Origin: Anagrus nilaparvatae
Taxonomy: Eukaryota > Arthropoda > Insecta > Hymenoptera > Mymaridae
DNA: 64,000 nucleotides
Direction: 5' to 3'
Assembly: GCA_022575985.1 (NCBI GenBank)
Contig: JAKSXM010000132.1
Coordinates: 7,564,001 to 7,628,000, forward strand
The translations under genes and the position numbers were made by a program. Shown here one piece after another: positions 43,164-52,960 of this stretch (position 1 is the first letter of the stretch; each line of letters begins with the position of its first letter). Under the pieces are notes generated by a model that did no database searches, was not told the origin of the DNA, and saw only the letters and a list, made by a program, of their open reading frames with translations.

Positions 43164-44609
43164 TTAATAAAAAAAAATAATTCTAAGTTTCCATTTTCTC
43201 TTTTTCATGTCCCATTTTACCCATTTTCGCAAGCTTTTATGTCGACAAATCTTAATTTTCAAACTATTTAAAAAAGAACTTATACCATCATGAACTATTA
43301 AATTAAAAATTTTACGTGTTTTTCTTTTTAACCTAACATAACAAAATCGATATTGCCACAGTCTTTTTAATTTTCCTGTTCTTCTTGATCCTTTTTGAGT
43401 ATAATTTGGCGTACTGGTGCTTGTTACAGCGAAAATACTTATAGGTACATAATAGCTATTAGCAGAAGTAGTTACAGGTATGTTAACGCTATTTATCGGG
43501 GTAGGAGAAGCAGGAGGCGGGGGTATACCTGCATTACTTGAGACAGGTACAGTCAATCTAACATCGCGTGATTCAGAGACTGTATTATTACTAATAGCAT
43601 TTTCTAAATTACCGTTGCTTGTTTGTACCACTTCATCAAAAGCTGGTTTCTCGAATACCCTCTGAAGGGTTAGAGGTATTTCCCCTGCTACTTTATCATC
43701 CTGTTCCGTGTCCCACGTATAAGGAGCTTCTGGGTCAATTTTAAGGATTTCATACCGAAATAACCTATATTTAACCTCATCAAAAGAACCTCTATGAGAG
43801 AGACCTAACGTGTTCAGCCTCTGGTACACTGCCCACCCTTCTAACTTATTTATTGTATTTTTAACCGCTCTGACATCTCTACTTTTCTCTTCATATCCTA
43901 TTCGTATTTTTATTTCAGAACCAAATTTTACTCGTAAAAATTTTTCTTGATTAGATTTTACTTTTTTAGAATATTCTTGATTGATTTGATCTAATTGTAC
44001 TCGAGATTTTTGATTTTGTTGTGAAGGGTTTGCAAAACCTTGGGTTTGGTTTATTGCCTTTCCTATTCCCATTTCATTAACTGGCGATACAAATTTACTA
44101 CAAGAAGGGGCATAAGGTTGATAATATATATCTGCTTCGGACTGAACTTCGCATAAATTCTTATGTAAGTTTTCAGGCACTATGAGCGAGTTATAATTAT
44201 TCCTATGGCTATGCTCAATCTTATTTGCGGTCGCTGGTACATGTTTGGGCAACGCGACGTTATCATCTGTATGACGGATATTCGAACTATCATTATTACA
44301 AGTAAAATTTTCTCTGCCATTATCAATTTTTTTAAGAATCATTAACGGTACAGTACGAAAAAAATGTTCTAAAATTTGTTTTCGTGGATAAAGAGGGCCA
44401 ATTAAATCTAAATCAGTTTCGCTATTCCAGGGAACACGCATTAACGGATCCAATGTTAAAACTTTAAATCTGAACAATCGATGAACAAGTTCTTCATAAG
44501 AGCCTTTTGTACTCAAGCCGTAAATTTTAAGTTCACAAATAAGCTCCGGAAAATACAAGTTTCTTATCGAGAGCTCAAGAGCATTAAAATCTTCTTGGTA
44601 CCACAACAT
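43164..44609 (-). CDS. Gag-like protein with two SAP-like modules, intact 481 codons
   Basis: An uninterrupted ORF among otherwise broken mobile genes. It carries two copies of a SAP-like helix-loop-helix: ELKIYGLSTKGSYEELVHRL (about residues 27-46) followed by FKVLTLDP and W-x-x-E-x-D, and a second at about 270-315 (LNTLGLSHRGSFDEVKYRL, then YEILKIDP, W-D-T-E-Q-D). The middle is Asn/Gln/Ser-rich and low complexity. A Pro/Ser/Thr-rich segment (GIPPPPASPTP) follows, and the last ~70 residues are strongly basic (KLKRLWQYRFCYVRLKRKTR). SAP modules bind DNA or RNA in known proteins; here a nucleic-acid-binding capsid-like role is inference. No CCHC knuckle, protease or RT is visible nearby, so it may be a non-autonomous LTR element gag or a domesticated gene. 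The start at 44609 is the first ATG. Confidence 0.6.
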   Translation of the reverse strand: MLWYQEDFNALELSIRNLYFPELICELKIYGLSTKGSYEELVHRLFRFKVLTLDPLMRVPWNSETDLDLIGPLYPRKQILEHFFRTVPLMILKKIDNGRENFTCNNDSSNIRHTDDNVALPKHVPATANKIEHSHRNNYNSLIVPENLHKNLCEVQSEADIYYQPYAPSCSKFVSPVNEMGIGKAINQTQGFANPSQQNQKSRVQLDQINQEYSKKVKSNQEKFLRVKFGSEIKIRIGYEEKSRDVRAVKNTINKLEGWAVYQRLNTLGLSHRGSFDEVKYRLFRYEILKIDPEAPYTWDTEQDDKVAGEIPLTLQRVFEKPAFDEVVQTSNGNLENAISNNTVSESRDVRLTVPVSSNAGIPPPPASPTPINSVNIPVTTSANSYYVPISIFAVTSTSTPNYTQKGSRRTGKLKRLWQYRFCYVRLKRKTRKIFNLIVHDGISSFLNSLKIKICRHKSLRKWVKWDMKKRKWKLRIIFFY

Positions 44610-44983
44610 TTTTCAAATACTTCAATTTCAACTTACTACTTTAATCATATTCAAAATAAATCTTTGTCGCAATTAAATTATCTAACTAACTCGTGTTCAA
44701 ATATTTTACTAACTATCTAACATTATCAATTCAACTAAAAAAATCTAATTCAAAAATATTTTTCATTGTCGTTACTTATTCGTATTCAAAAATAATCATC
44801 CCAAATTTTTAATTTTTCTTTTCAAATCAACAAAGATTTTAGTAACTCTAACTTAAATTAAAGAAACAACCTTATTTTATCCAATTCCTAATTCTTTAAT
44901 CCCGCAAAAGAAAATAACTAACTTTAGTTTATAACCAACTTATAAAATTTTCCATAGAAAATAACTTCTTTTCGTTTCCATAG

Positions 44984-45243
44984 AATTCGATAAAAATCCA
45001 TATTTCTTTAAAAACACACAAATTTTTGAAATAGCAGAAAAAACAAATAAATTTTTAAATGAAGTCCAAATTGCACTAGGTAAAGTAAGATTACAAGTCA
45101 ATTTCATATTATTCCGAGCTAGAAAAGTTGATCAAAAATTATATGAAGATTTGAAAAAAGTTTACGAAAATGCTAAAAAACAAACAGAAGCAAGTTTTAA
45201 TGATTTAAAAAATACTTTGAAACAAAGTATTCAAGATAATTAA
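44984..45243 (+). CDS. Orphan 3'-terminal exon, 85 aa, charged amphipathic helices
   Basis: A strong acceptor (CTTCTTTTCGTTTCCATAG) opens a frame that lacks an ATG and ends TAA at 45241-45243, followed at once by AATAAA and a second AATAAA about 55 bp later. The peptide reads FDKNPYFFKNTQIFEIAE, NKFLNEVQIALGKVRLQV, FRARKVDQKLYEDLKKVY and ENAKKQTEASFNDLKNTL, ending KQSIQDN. It is Lys/Glu-rich with heptad-like spacing, as in small helical secreted or lipid-binding proteins. No upstream exon was found between 37.2 and 44.98 kb. It faces away from the Gag-like ORF 375 bp to its left. Family unknown; it could belong to a gene with a distant first exon, or be a gene fragment. Confidence 0.45.
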
Positions 45244-45299
45244 AAATAAAACAATTTTTAAATATCTGTAATATTTCATTGTAAAATTATGAAATGAAT

Positions 45300-45980
45300 A
45301 ATAAACTTATAACCGGTTTGTGTAACTACACAACCTACGAGCATGGAACATGTTCATTTATAACATTGATAATAAAGTATCTATTGTGTTCATAATATAA
45401 ATATTTATATTTAGATTTTTATTATAGAAATCATGCTGCTTAGACATCAAAATGAACCAAAAATTAATTAAATTTTCAAATTATTATAGTTTTTTAAATA
45501 ATATGAATTTATTTTTTATTAATTTTTACAATGAATTCTTAAAAATTCTGCACCAATGGTCCCTAGGTACTTCTGCACCAATACTACCTAGGTACTTCTG
45601 CACCAAAGGTCTTTAGGGACTTCTGCACCATAGGTCCCTAGGTACTTCTGCACCAATGCTCGCTAGGTACTTCTGCACCAAAGGTCTTTAGGGACTTCTG
45701 CGCCAATAGTCCATAGGTACTTCTGCACCAAAGGTCCCTAGGTACTTCTGCACCATAGGTCCCTAGGTACTTCTGCACCAAAAGTCCCTGAATCGAAAAT
45801 ATTCTATGTCCATTTCACCACCCCCCCTAAAAACGTAACTTTTTCACCCCCCCCCCCTAAAAGCGTCAATTTTTTACCCCCCCCCCCCCTAAAAGCGTCA
45901 ATTTTTCACCCACCCCCTTCCGAGACGGACTTTTTCAAATACCCCATCCAATGAACATGTTCCATGTTAAAATTTTAAAA
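45300..45980. mobile_element. 'ATGGAACATGTTC' repeat family, copy B (inverted relative to A)
   Basis: Starts 'ggtttgtgtaactacacaac', then 'gagcatggaacatgttca'. It carries an inserted 25-bp minisatellite, then 'gtccatttcacc', three C-run modules each followed by 'taaaagcgtcaattttt'-like text, and ends 'ccaatgaacatgttccatg'. It is about twice the length of copy A because of the minisatellite. Confidence 0.7.
45546..45795. repeat. 25-bp minisatellite, ten copies
   Basis: 'ttctg' of each unit falls at 45546, 45571, 45596, 45621, 45646, 45671, 45696, 45721, 45746 and 45771, an exact 25-bp period. The consensus is near TTCTGCACCA-AAGGTCCCTA-GGTAC. Variants (CCAATACTA, CCATAGGT, CTTTAGGGA) recur in a non-random order, which suggests block duplication. 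Confidence 0.9.
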
Positions 45981-46257
45981 TAAAACATTTATGCCTTTTT
46001 TCATGCTTAAGAATCATACACTTAAACATTGCTAACCATTTATACACCCAAGCAAGTTATATCTTTTTATCAGAAAATTACATGTTTATTCATCTGAAAA
46101 CATAAATTAACTTTTTAATATACAATTTAAAATTACGACTTTTTATGATTTATCACAATTATTATAAAAAAAATAAATGTTAAACAAATTTTAAACATAA
46201 AAGCATCTTTATTTTAAAATTAAGAAAAAATTAATTTAAAAACCAAATTAAGTTAAA

Positions 46258-46425
46258 TAAAGGACCCCGCAGAAAAGGATAGGAAATGGCCGTTCGGTCA
46301 AATTAGCTGAATTGGCTGGATTAGTTATAGAACATCATTCTGAATAAAAGTCTCAATGGGCACAAAGCTCAAAAGTCCCAATTTTGGCTGCTACGGAGCT
46401 TGAAAGCTCCAAAGCTCCATCATAA
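46258..46425. repeat. Arm fragment of the foldback element family
   Basis: 'aaatggccgttcg', 'gtctcaatgggcacaaagct' and 'ggctgctacggagcttgaaag' match 24063-24230 within the 3.1-kb foldback element at roughly 80% by eye. Only part of one arm is present. Confidence 0.65.
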
Positions 46426-46483
46426 CAAAATTGCTTAAAAACCTTATTTCTTTTATTTTTAAAGTATATCTTTATATTTTTGA

Positions 46484-46665
46484 GGTCGCTGATTTTGAAT
46501 TTGATGTCAGATTGACAAGATTATTAATTGACAGCTGTCTACTACCTGTCAAAACTCTAAAATATCGTAGAAAACTTGATAGATTAGCCGAGATTTATGT
46601 TTTTGAGATCGCTGATTTCAAATCTGATGTCAAATTTACATTATTGATAGTTGGCAGCTGTTAAT
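46484..46665. repeat. Two ~60-bp direct repeats 125 bp apart
   Basis: 'gaggtcgctgattttgaatt' with 'gacagctgtc' (46484-46551) and 'gagatcgctgatttcaaatc' with 'ggcagctgtt' (46609-46665). The open frame over both is a product of the duplication, not a recognised protein. Confidence 0.55.
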
Positions 46666-46942
46666 TAACTTTGAAATAGCCACAAAAAAAATAATATAAC
46701 AATAGATTTTGAAAAGATCTTATGTTTCTAATGTCACTTATTATGAATTTATCATCGAATTGACAAAGTTAACAATGTGGGGACTTATATGAATGACACT
46801 CTGTTCGGGCAGCGTGTGTCTTCTCACATACATATACACAGATACATTATCCTTAACACTCATCCTATTTAAACATACTCTAAAAATCTGATAATAACAA
46901 AGCATAATTTCTTTGATTTGAACTTACATAATTTAATAAAAT

Positions 46943-47580
46943 CTATTCTAGTATATCAATGCTTTTACATACAGTTTCTTTAAATTTATTAAATAATCTA
47001 AAATTTAAGACTTTGGTAAACCCATCAGCAAATTGATCAATTGTAGAAAAATAAATTAGCGTTAGAACTTTATGCCCAACATATTCCCTAACATAATGAT
47101 ACTGAACATCGATTGCTTACTTCTTTTATGAAATTCAGGATTCTTAATTAATTTAATTGCACTTTGATTGTCAACATGCAGTTTAACTTGACCTTTACAT
47201 CGAAGTTCCGTACTTTTTAATACATGCCTCAACCATACAGCTCTCAAGCTGCTAAGCTCGATGAAACATATTGAGCTTCAATTGTAATTAAGGTTACTAA
47301 GGGCTGACGCTGTGACAACTATGTTACTGGACCACAACCTAAAAAAAAAATAAAACCTGAGGTAGACCTAATTTGTGGTCAGTAGCATAATTAAAGTCAC
47401 AGTAACCAGACAAAACTTACTTATTTCCACTGTAACATATATCTAAATTACTTGTTCCTTTTAAATAACTCATTATTCGTTTGGCTGCTTGCCAGTGAAT
47501 TTCATTATAACAATTAAGAAATCTATTTAAATAATTTACTGAAAATGCAATATCAGGTCTCGATACAATGGAGAAATTTT
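46943..47580 (-). pseudogene. Copia-type retrotransposon RNase H remnant
   Basis: Minus strand fragments in order: SIVSRPDIAFSVNYLNRF, HWQAAKRIMSYLKGTSNL, a frameshifted stretch, AVWLRHVLKSTELRCKG, VDNQSAIKLIKNPEFHKR, then QFADGFTKVLNFRLFNKF and a stop at 46945-46943. These are the C-terminal RT/RNase H landmarks of Ty1/Copia pol (RPDI, AAKRIL-YLKGT, DNQSAI, AD-x-x-TK). Frames change at least twice. Integrase and the rest of pol are absent. Confidence 0.85.
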
Positions 47581-47589
47581 AAATAATTA

Positions 47590-48300
47590 ATTAAAGATTT
47601 AAATTTATTAATTATAATTTTTAATTAAAATAAATTGCTTGTTGAGCGCCACGATATTTTCTAGCGAATATCGAAACTAACTATGCCAATATATACAAAC
47701 AGAATTTACTTTATAAGGGTACATAAAGGGCCTCGTGCGCAATGACGAGAGTTAAATTAAAGTAAGTCATGCACATGTTTAAAATGTAGAATATTTTGGA
47801 GTTGCTAGAGTAGGAGCAATGTATCATTCAGTGGAGATCTGACTACTCAAGAGTACAGACGTACTATTAAATAAAATATTATTTTCAAAAGACTCAAAAG
47901 CAGAAACAGTATCTATGCGCTCTATTAAAATACGGATTGTCAAAAGGGAAGTTATTCACTAACTAGAATATAAAGTTTTAATTGTAGACTCAGACTATAA
48001 AGGGAAAAGTAATGATGAAGGAAATGAATTGTTGCACATTAGTCTATGTAAAAGACAACTAAGATACAGTAGTGATAGACGTGTTAATCTTTTAAGAGCG
48101 ATGTCCATTGAGCAAAGAGATAAAAATAAAGAAACATAAGCAACAGCTAATTATGATCAATGAATCGGTGGGAGATTTTTAACAAATATCAAAGAATAAT
48201 GCATTAGGGATAAAGAAATTGTATTCTAATAAAATAAGTTCACGGATCAATAATACGATCTAATTAAAATGTCAAAAAAGTTGGTGCACAGGATCTGCCA
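47590..48300 (+). other. Left flank of the MULE-like pseudogene
   Basis: Plus-strand reading at about 47940-48140 shows a protein-like stretch (VDSDYKGKSNDEGNELLHIS, then KRQLRYSSDRRVNLL) before a stop at 48139. It may be the decayed N-terminal part of the transposon protein that follows; no domain was recognised. Confidence 0.35.
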
Positions 48301-48309
48301 AGATCACAA

Positions 48310-50263
48310 ACATGGATGTAAATGATATAGAAGATATTAATGAGCATGTTCCAAATTATGCACTAGATCCTGACGCTTTGATTATTGCCAGATTTAGGGA
48401 TGCTATTCGAAACTCCTTATGAGAAAATTACTCAGAGTTTAGAAGGGTCTTCGATTTTATTCTGCTATTGTATCCAGAAGCAAGGAATCTTGTTACCTTT
48501 GCTTCTATGAATTCGAGCATGACAAGGTGGCGTAGGATGAGTTACCCTCCAGCTCCGAATTCCATGGAACATTTTGCAGAACAGTTGATAAACAATCCTC
48601 AACTCATACAGTATGAATATAAAAATATGAAGTATGCAGAGATGACAATCAAGATTTACATTTAGTCTTTTACGATGAAGTTTTTATTGAAGATAGTATG
48701 TTGAGAGTAGAAAAACTTTACATCGATGGGACTTTCGATGTCACCCCAAGGGTTCGTGGAGCCTACCAGTTACTAACAGTGATGGAATTAAAATATAATC
48801 ATGCCCTTCCTTATTTTTGGGCTGTTATGACCAGGAAGACCAAGGTGGCTTACGATTCAGTTTTGCGATGAGCTAATCAATTGCTAAGCAGAAATAACAT
48901 CGAAACTATAACTTGCGATTTTCAAATAGGATTACGTGATTCTTGTCAAAATCAATTTTGATTAGTACGAGTTACAAGCTGTAACTTTGATTATGATCGA
49001 TCAGTTCTAGCAAAAATTAGAACATTAGGTCTTTCAAGGAACATTGAAAGAGATGAAGAAGCAAAGGCTTATGTAAAAGGAATTTTGGGCCTGCCCTTTC
49101 TCTCAAAATAAGAAATTTCCCCTAGTTTCAACAGATTAAATAACAACGCTCTCAGTAACAGAAATAGACAAAATTTTAACAATTTTATAATTCACTTTGA
49201 AAATTTTTGGATCCGAAGAATAAAACCTGAAAATTTTGCATATTTGGACTTGAGTGCAGAAGTAATAATATTATTGAGTCATACCATAGAAGATTACAAC
49301 ACCGATTAGGGCTTCACCCTCAAGGTTGGGACTTCTTTTGTAAATTAAAAAGATTTCAAGAGTTAGCTACAGTGACCTTAATCATCTTAGGTTAGGTAGA
49401 AAAATTACCAAACATCCCAGATACTCTACAGTTTACAAAAACCAACTTCTCAAAAGAGTTTAGAGACTTTATTTAACGGGATTATTATCTGTCCAAGATT
49501 TACATACTATATGTGGAAATTTAAAAGTAAACTTTCACCAAAAAATGGTGGTTTTTTCAGCTAGGACAATAGATATAATTTCTAGGTTTAGCGAAGAGTA
49601 TATGTTAGTTGAACATGCTCCAGCTAACAATTATGAACCAGCTGTAATCGACCCAGAGTTTGTTTTTAACATTTTGAGACCATTAAGAGTAAACGAAAGG
49701 ATCCAACCAGTTCATCTTGCTTTATTGTTAAATGGTCTTTTATAGAATCAATTAAATGCATTTATTCTCTATGAAGCTAAAGCTAATGTACTAGATCAAG
49801 TTCCAGCTTCTCAAAATCCAGTACCAGTTATACAGCCCACTTGCTCAGGAGGCTGTTAGTAATGTTTTTCCTGCTGCTGGAATACAGATACCAATTGCTG
49901 ATGAACCAGATGATGATGGCCTACTTCAAAATGAAGAAAATGAAAATTATGAGCCAGATAGAAGAAAAAGAAGAAGAAGACACCGAAGGCGTATTAACAA
50001 AATAAGAGGAGAATAAGGTAACATGACATATGATAATTTAGCACCTCAAAGGCATATAAAACCTATAAGGTGAGATATTTTTGTTGGGGATATATTGGTA
50101 CCTTATAATGCATTGGCCAGATTATTAAACAACAATAGAAGGGAACCTGCTCTACAAGCTGCTTTATCTCCAGCGCTAAATCTTGCAGCCCCGATTTAAC
50201 CTGGAGAAGTAGAACATAATGTTGAACGAGTTCCGATAGATTCACCTATACTAGCTCCAGAAG
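48310..50263 (+). pseudogene. MULE-like (Mutator superfamily) transposase, decayed, interrupted by an insertion
   Basis: Order of readable blocks: DINEHVPNYALDPDALII; VFDFILLLYPEARNLVTF; then after a frame change LYIDGTFDVTPRVRGAYQ, HALPYFWAVMTRKTKVAY (the MULE transposase core with its D in DGTF); CDFQIGLRD; LGLSRNIERDEEAKAYVK; FLYWCH-free C-terminal blocks such as ISRFSEEYMLVEHAP; and an acidic-then-basic tail (DEPDDDGLLQNEEN, RRKRRRRHRRR). There are at least eight in-frame stops and several shifts, so it is dead. The reading reaches VPIDSPILAPEV and is cut by the IS630-like element, then seems to continue at 52772. Confidence 0.7.
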
Positions 50264-50265
50264 TA

Positions 50266-52771
50266 CTGTCGAGCTGGAAAAGATTGACACCTCCCGAATT
50301 TTAAGCGTATCTTTTACAAAAATGGTCCAAAAACATTAGGACAAAAAGCATCTTGATTAGAATTCTTTCATCTAATCCTATACGGAAGCTCATGATTCTA
50401 GGTTAAAAGGATTGAGATTTATGGGCAAAAATAGGCGAAAAAACATGAAAAAAAAAAACTTTTCGAGAGCTTCGAGAAAAACTGATACAAGAGTTTCCTG
50501 AATTCGCTTATATTACGAGATATTCTTTAGTTCAAAAAATATCTATGAATTTTAAATTTAAAACGTTAAAAAAGAAACCAATATTAATGGAAAGTACTTC
50601 AGTGAGGGCAAGCAGCGATGAATATTTAAGAAAGCTTAAATATTATCGTTCTCAAAACCAACCAATATTTTATTTAGATGAAACGTGGTGTGGGACCACT
50701 CACACAAAAAAGTATGGTTAGGTTGAAAAAATCAATCCAGATGAAATTAACAGTATTGATCACTACAGAGCAAGCGTTCAAGAAATATTAAGTGAACGTG
50801 GTGGTTTTATAAAACCTTCTGGGGCAGGTAAAAGAATCATCATTTTGCATATTGGTAATGAAAATGGGTTTTTAAACGGTGCCATGGATATTTTTCAGTA
50901 ACGGGTTGTAATGATTATCACAAAGAGATGAAAGCTCGTCATTTTTCTGAGTGGTTCAAAAATATGATTACTCTTCTACCAGAAAATGCTGTTGTAGTTT
51001 TAGATCAAGCCCCATATCATACGATGATAGACCCAAAATTTAGAAACCCGACAACCACATGGAGGAAAGCTGATATCTTCCAATGGATTTACAAGCGGGG
51101 AGTGCCGCTACCCCGACAAGCCCAATCATTTGAAAAATTATCAATTACTGAGCTTTTAAAGGAATGCAAAAAATATTGTTATGATAAAAAATATTTGTTA
51201 GATAAAATCAAAAATGAAATACGTCCAGATGTCTATCTTCTCTGGCATCCAGTTGCTCACTGTGAGTTTAACCCGATTGAATTGATATGGGCGTACGTAA
51301 AGAATACTGTAGTGAAAGAAAACAGAACATTTAACAATGCGCAAGCAGTACTGGAACTGTGCAAGCAAACCATGGAAAATTTACCACCTAATTTGTGGGA
51401 GAAATGTACAGAGCATGTTAAAAAATATGAAAATTATTATAGACGAATAACAAGATTAGCAGATCGCATAGAACCAGTTGTAATAAATACAGCAGATGAT
51501 AGTGATAGTGATATTTATTCTGACGAATCTTTAAGTGATAGTGATGATGAAAATGAATATTAAAATAGTTAAATCGGAAAACAAGAAAATAATAATTGAC
51601 AACATGTAAATTCTAGTTATAAAATTAAAAAAAAAGTAGCTCAATCAATTTTTTTTAAATTTTACTTGAATATGTTCATTTTTATTACATTTATTTCTAT
51701 CGCTACTGTAGTAAGTAATGAATCTGTAATTTTTAATTTTTATGACTAACAGATACATATTTTTTTACATATTAACAAAATATCAAAAAAATATCAATAG
51801 CGTTGTACATCTCTATATAAAAAAACTAAATTTTAAATAATTTTTACTTATTATTTGAACTATTTCGATTTTTAATGGATTTTTTTAAATAAAAAAAAAA
51901 ATTAAATTAATGATAATTTTAACAAAATTTGTTATTATTTTTATTAATATAATATTAAAATCGCAATTGTTTATAACTATTTTTACAATGACAAAAATAA
52001 TAAAAAATTTTAAAAAAATGAATAAATAATTTCAAATTATTGATTTAAATATAAAATTTTTATTATTTTTTGTTAAAAAAAAAAAGAAAAAATCTAAAGA
52101 ATATTTAATTTGAATAAATACAATACAAAAATCTGCCCTTCCATTTCTATCTCATTGATGTAATATTCTAATACAGGTATATTTTAAATATTATTTTTCC
52201 ACGAGAGATCCGTCCGTAAACATTATTTACTTAAAAAAAAAAAAACAATGGTTAGAGTAATAATTACTTTCCCATTCATAAAAATTTCTTCTTTTTTTTG
52301 ATATCACAATCAAACGAGGGCCCCCACAACCGTGATTTTTTGAAATTATAATTTGGTTGTAATTATCTATCGAATAAAAAAAAAGTTATTTCGATAGCAC
52401 AAATACAACCAAATTTGGAATTTTAACTTATAAATAATATTTAAAATAATTTTTTTTTTTTTTAAACAACGCTACTGTAAAGTTCAAGAGCCAAAAAATA
52501 TGTGGTTAAAATTTAGTCAAAAAATAATAATTTCTAGTGCAAAAAATTAACCTCATAAAGTTGACCATGAAAAAAAAAGTTTTTTTTTTCACGTTTTTTT
52601 GCCTTTTTTTGCCCATAAATCTCAATCCTTTTAACCTAGAATCATGAGCTTCTGTATAGGATTAGATGAAGGAATTCTTAACAAGATGCTTTTTGTCCTA
52701 ATGTTTTTGGACCATTTTTGTAAAAGATACTCTTAAAATTCGGGAGGTGTCAATCTTTTCTAGCTCGACAG
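50266..52771. mobile_element. Complete 2.5-kb Tc1/mariner/IS630-type element with ~200-bp TIRs
   Basis: The left end CTGTCGAGCTGGAAAAGATT and the right end AATCTTTTCTAGCTCGACAG are inverted and flanked by TA (50264-65, 52772-73). Pairing continues for ~200 bp (ATTGACACCTCCCGAATTTT, the 'agcatcttg' and 'ggattgagatttatgggc' blocks). A single broken transposase gene is carried between the TIRs, followed by ~1 kb of AT-rich noncoding DNA. Confidence 0.9.
50465..51563 (+). pseudogene. DDE transposase (Tc1/mariner-IS630 superfamily), nonsense and frameshift
   Basis: The frame runs from LREKLIQEFPEFAYITRY through PIFYLDETWCGTTHTKK (first catalytic D), a TAG at 50719-50721 where the family has Trp, ERGGFIKPSGAGKRIIIL, then a frame change near 50899. 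The rest (50928-51563, 211 codons) is open: AVVVLDQAPYHTM (second D), an extended insert with WRKADIFQWIYKRG, then HPVAHCEFNPIELIWAYV (catalytic E). The C-terminal tail is Asp/Ser/Glu-rich. An N-terminal helix-turn-helix domain was not seen between the TIR and the start of the readable frame. Inactive copy, but only two lesions were noticed. Confidence 0.85.
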
Positions 52772-52960
52772 TATCTCCTAGGGAACCTATGGCAGAACCC
52801 GAGAATATCTAATAACATGCTGCCAATCCTCCACAAGAGAATCTATTTGATAGCTGCATCTTGTGTTTGGATCAAACACAACTAATTCTTTTGAATAAAG
52901 AGAAAGTGCCCCATTTGCTGTAAATCTACGAGAACAGCTCCAATAAGAATTTTTTTTTTT
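52772..52960 (+). pseudogene. Right part of the interrupted MULE-like ORF
   Basis: After the TA the frame reads SPREPMAEPENI, two stops, then NPPQENLFDSCILCLDQTQL and NKEKVPHLL. The Cys-x-x-Cys is like the start of a RING-type zinc motif, which some insect MULE-associated proteins carry at the C terminus (inference). Joining it to 50263 gives one Pro-Glu-rich stretch without a shift. Confidence 0.45.

Noticed and set aside
43480..43665. Plus-strand ORF
   Set aside because: Antisense shadow of the Pro/Ser/Thr-rich part of the Gag-like ORF.
45546..45795. CRISPR or coding repeat at the 25-bp array
   Set aside because: Units are contiguous with no spacers, and 25 bp is not a multiple of three, so no repeated peptide is encoded.
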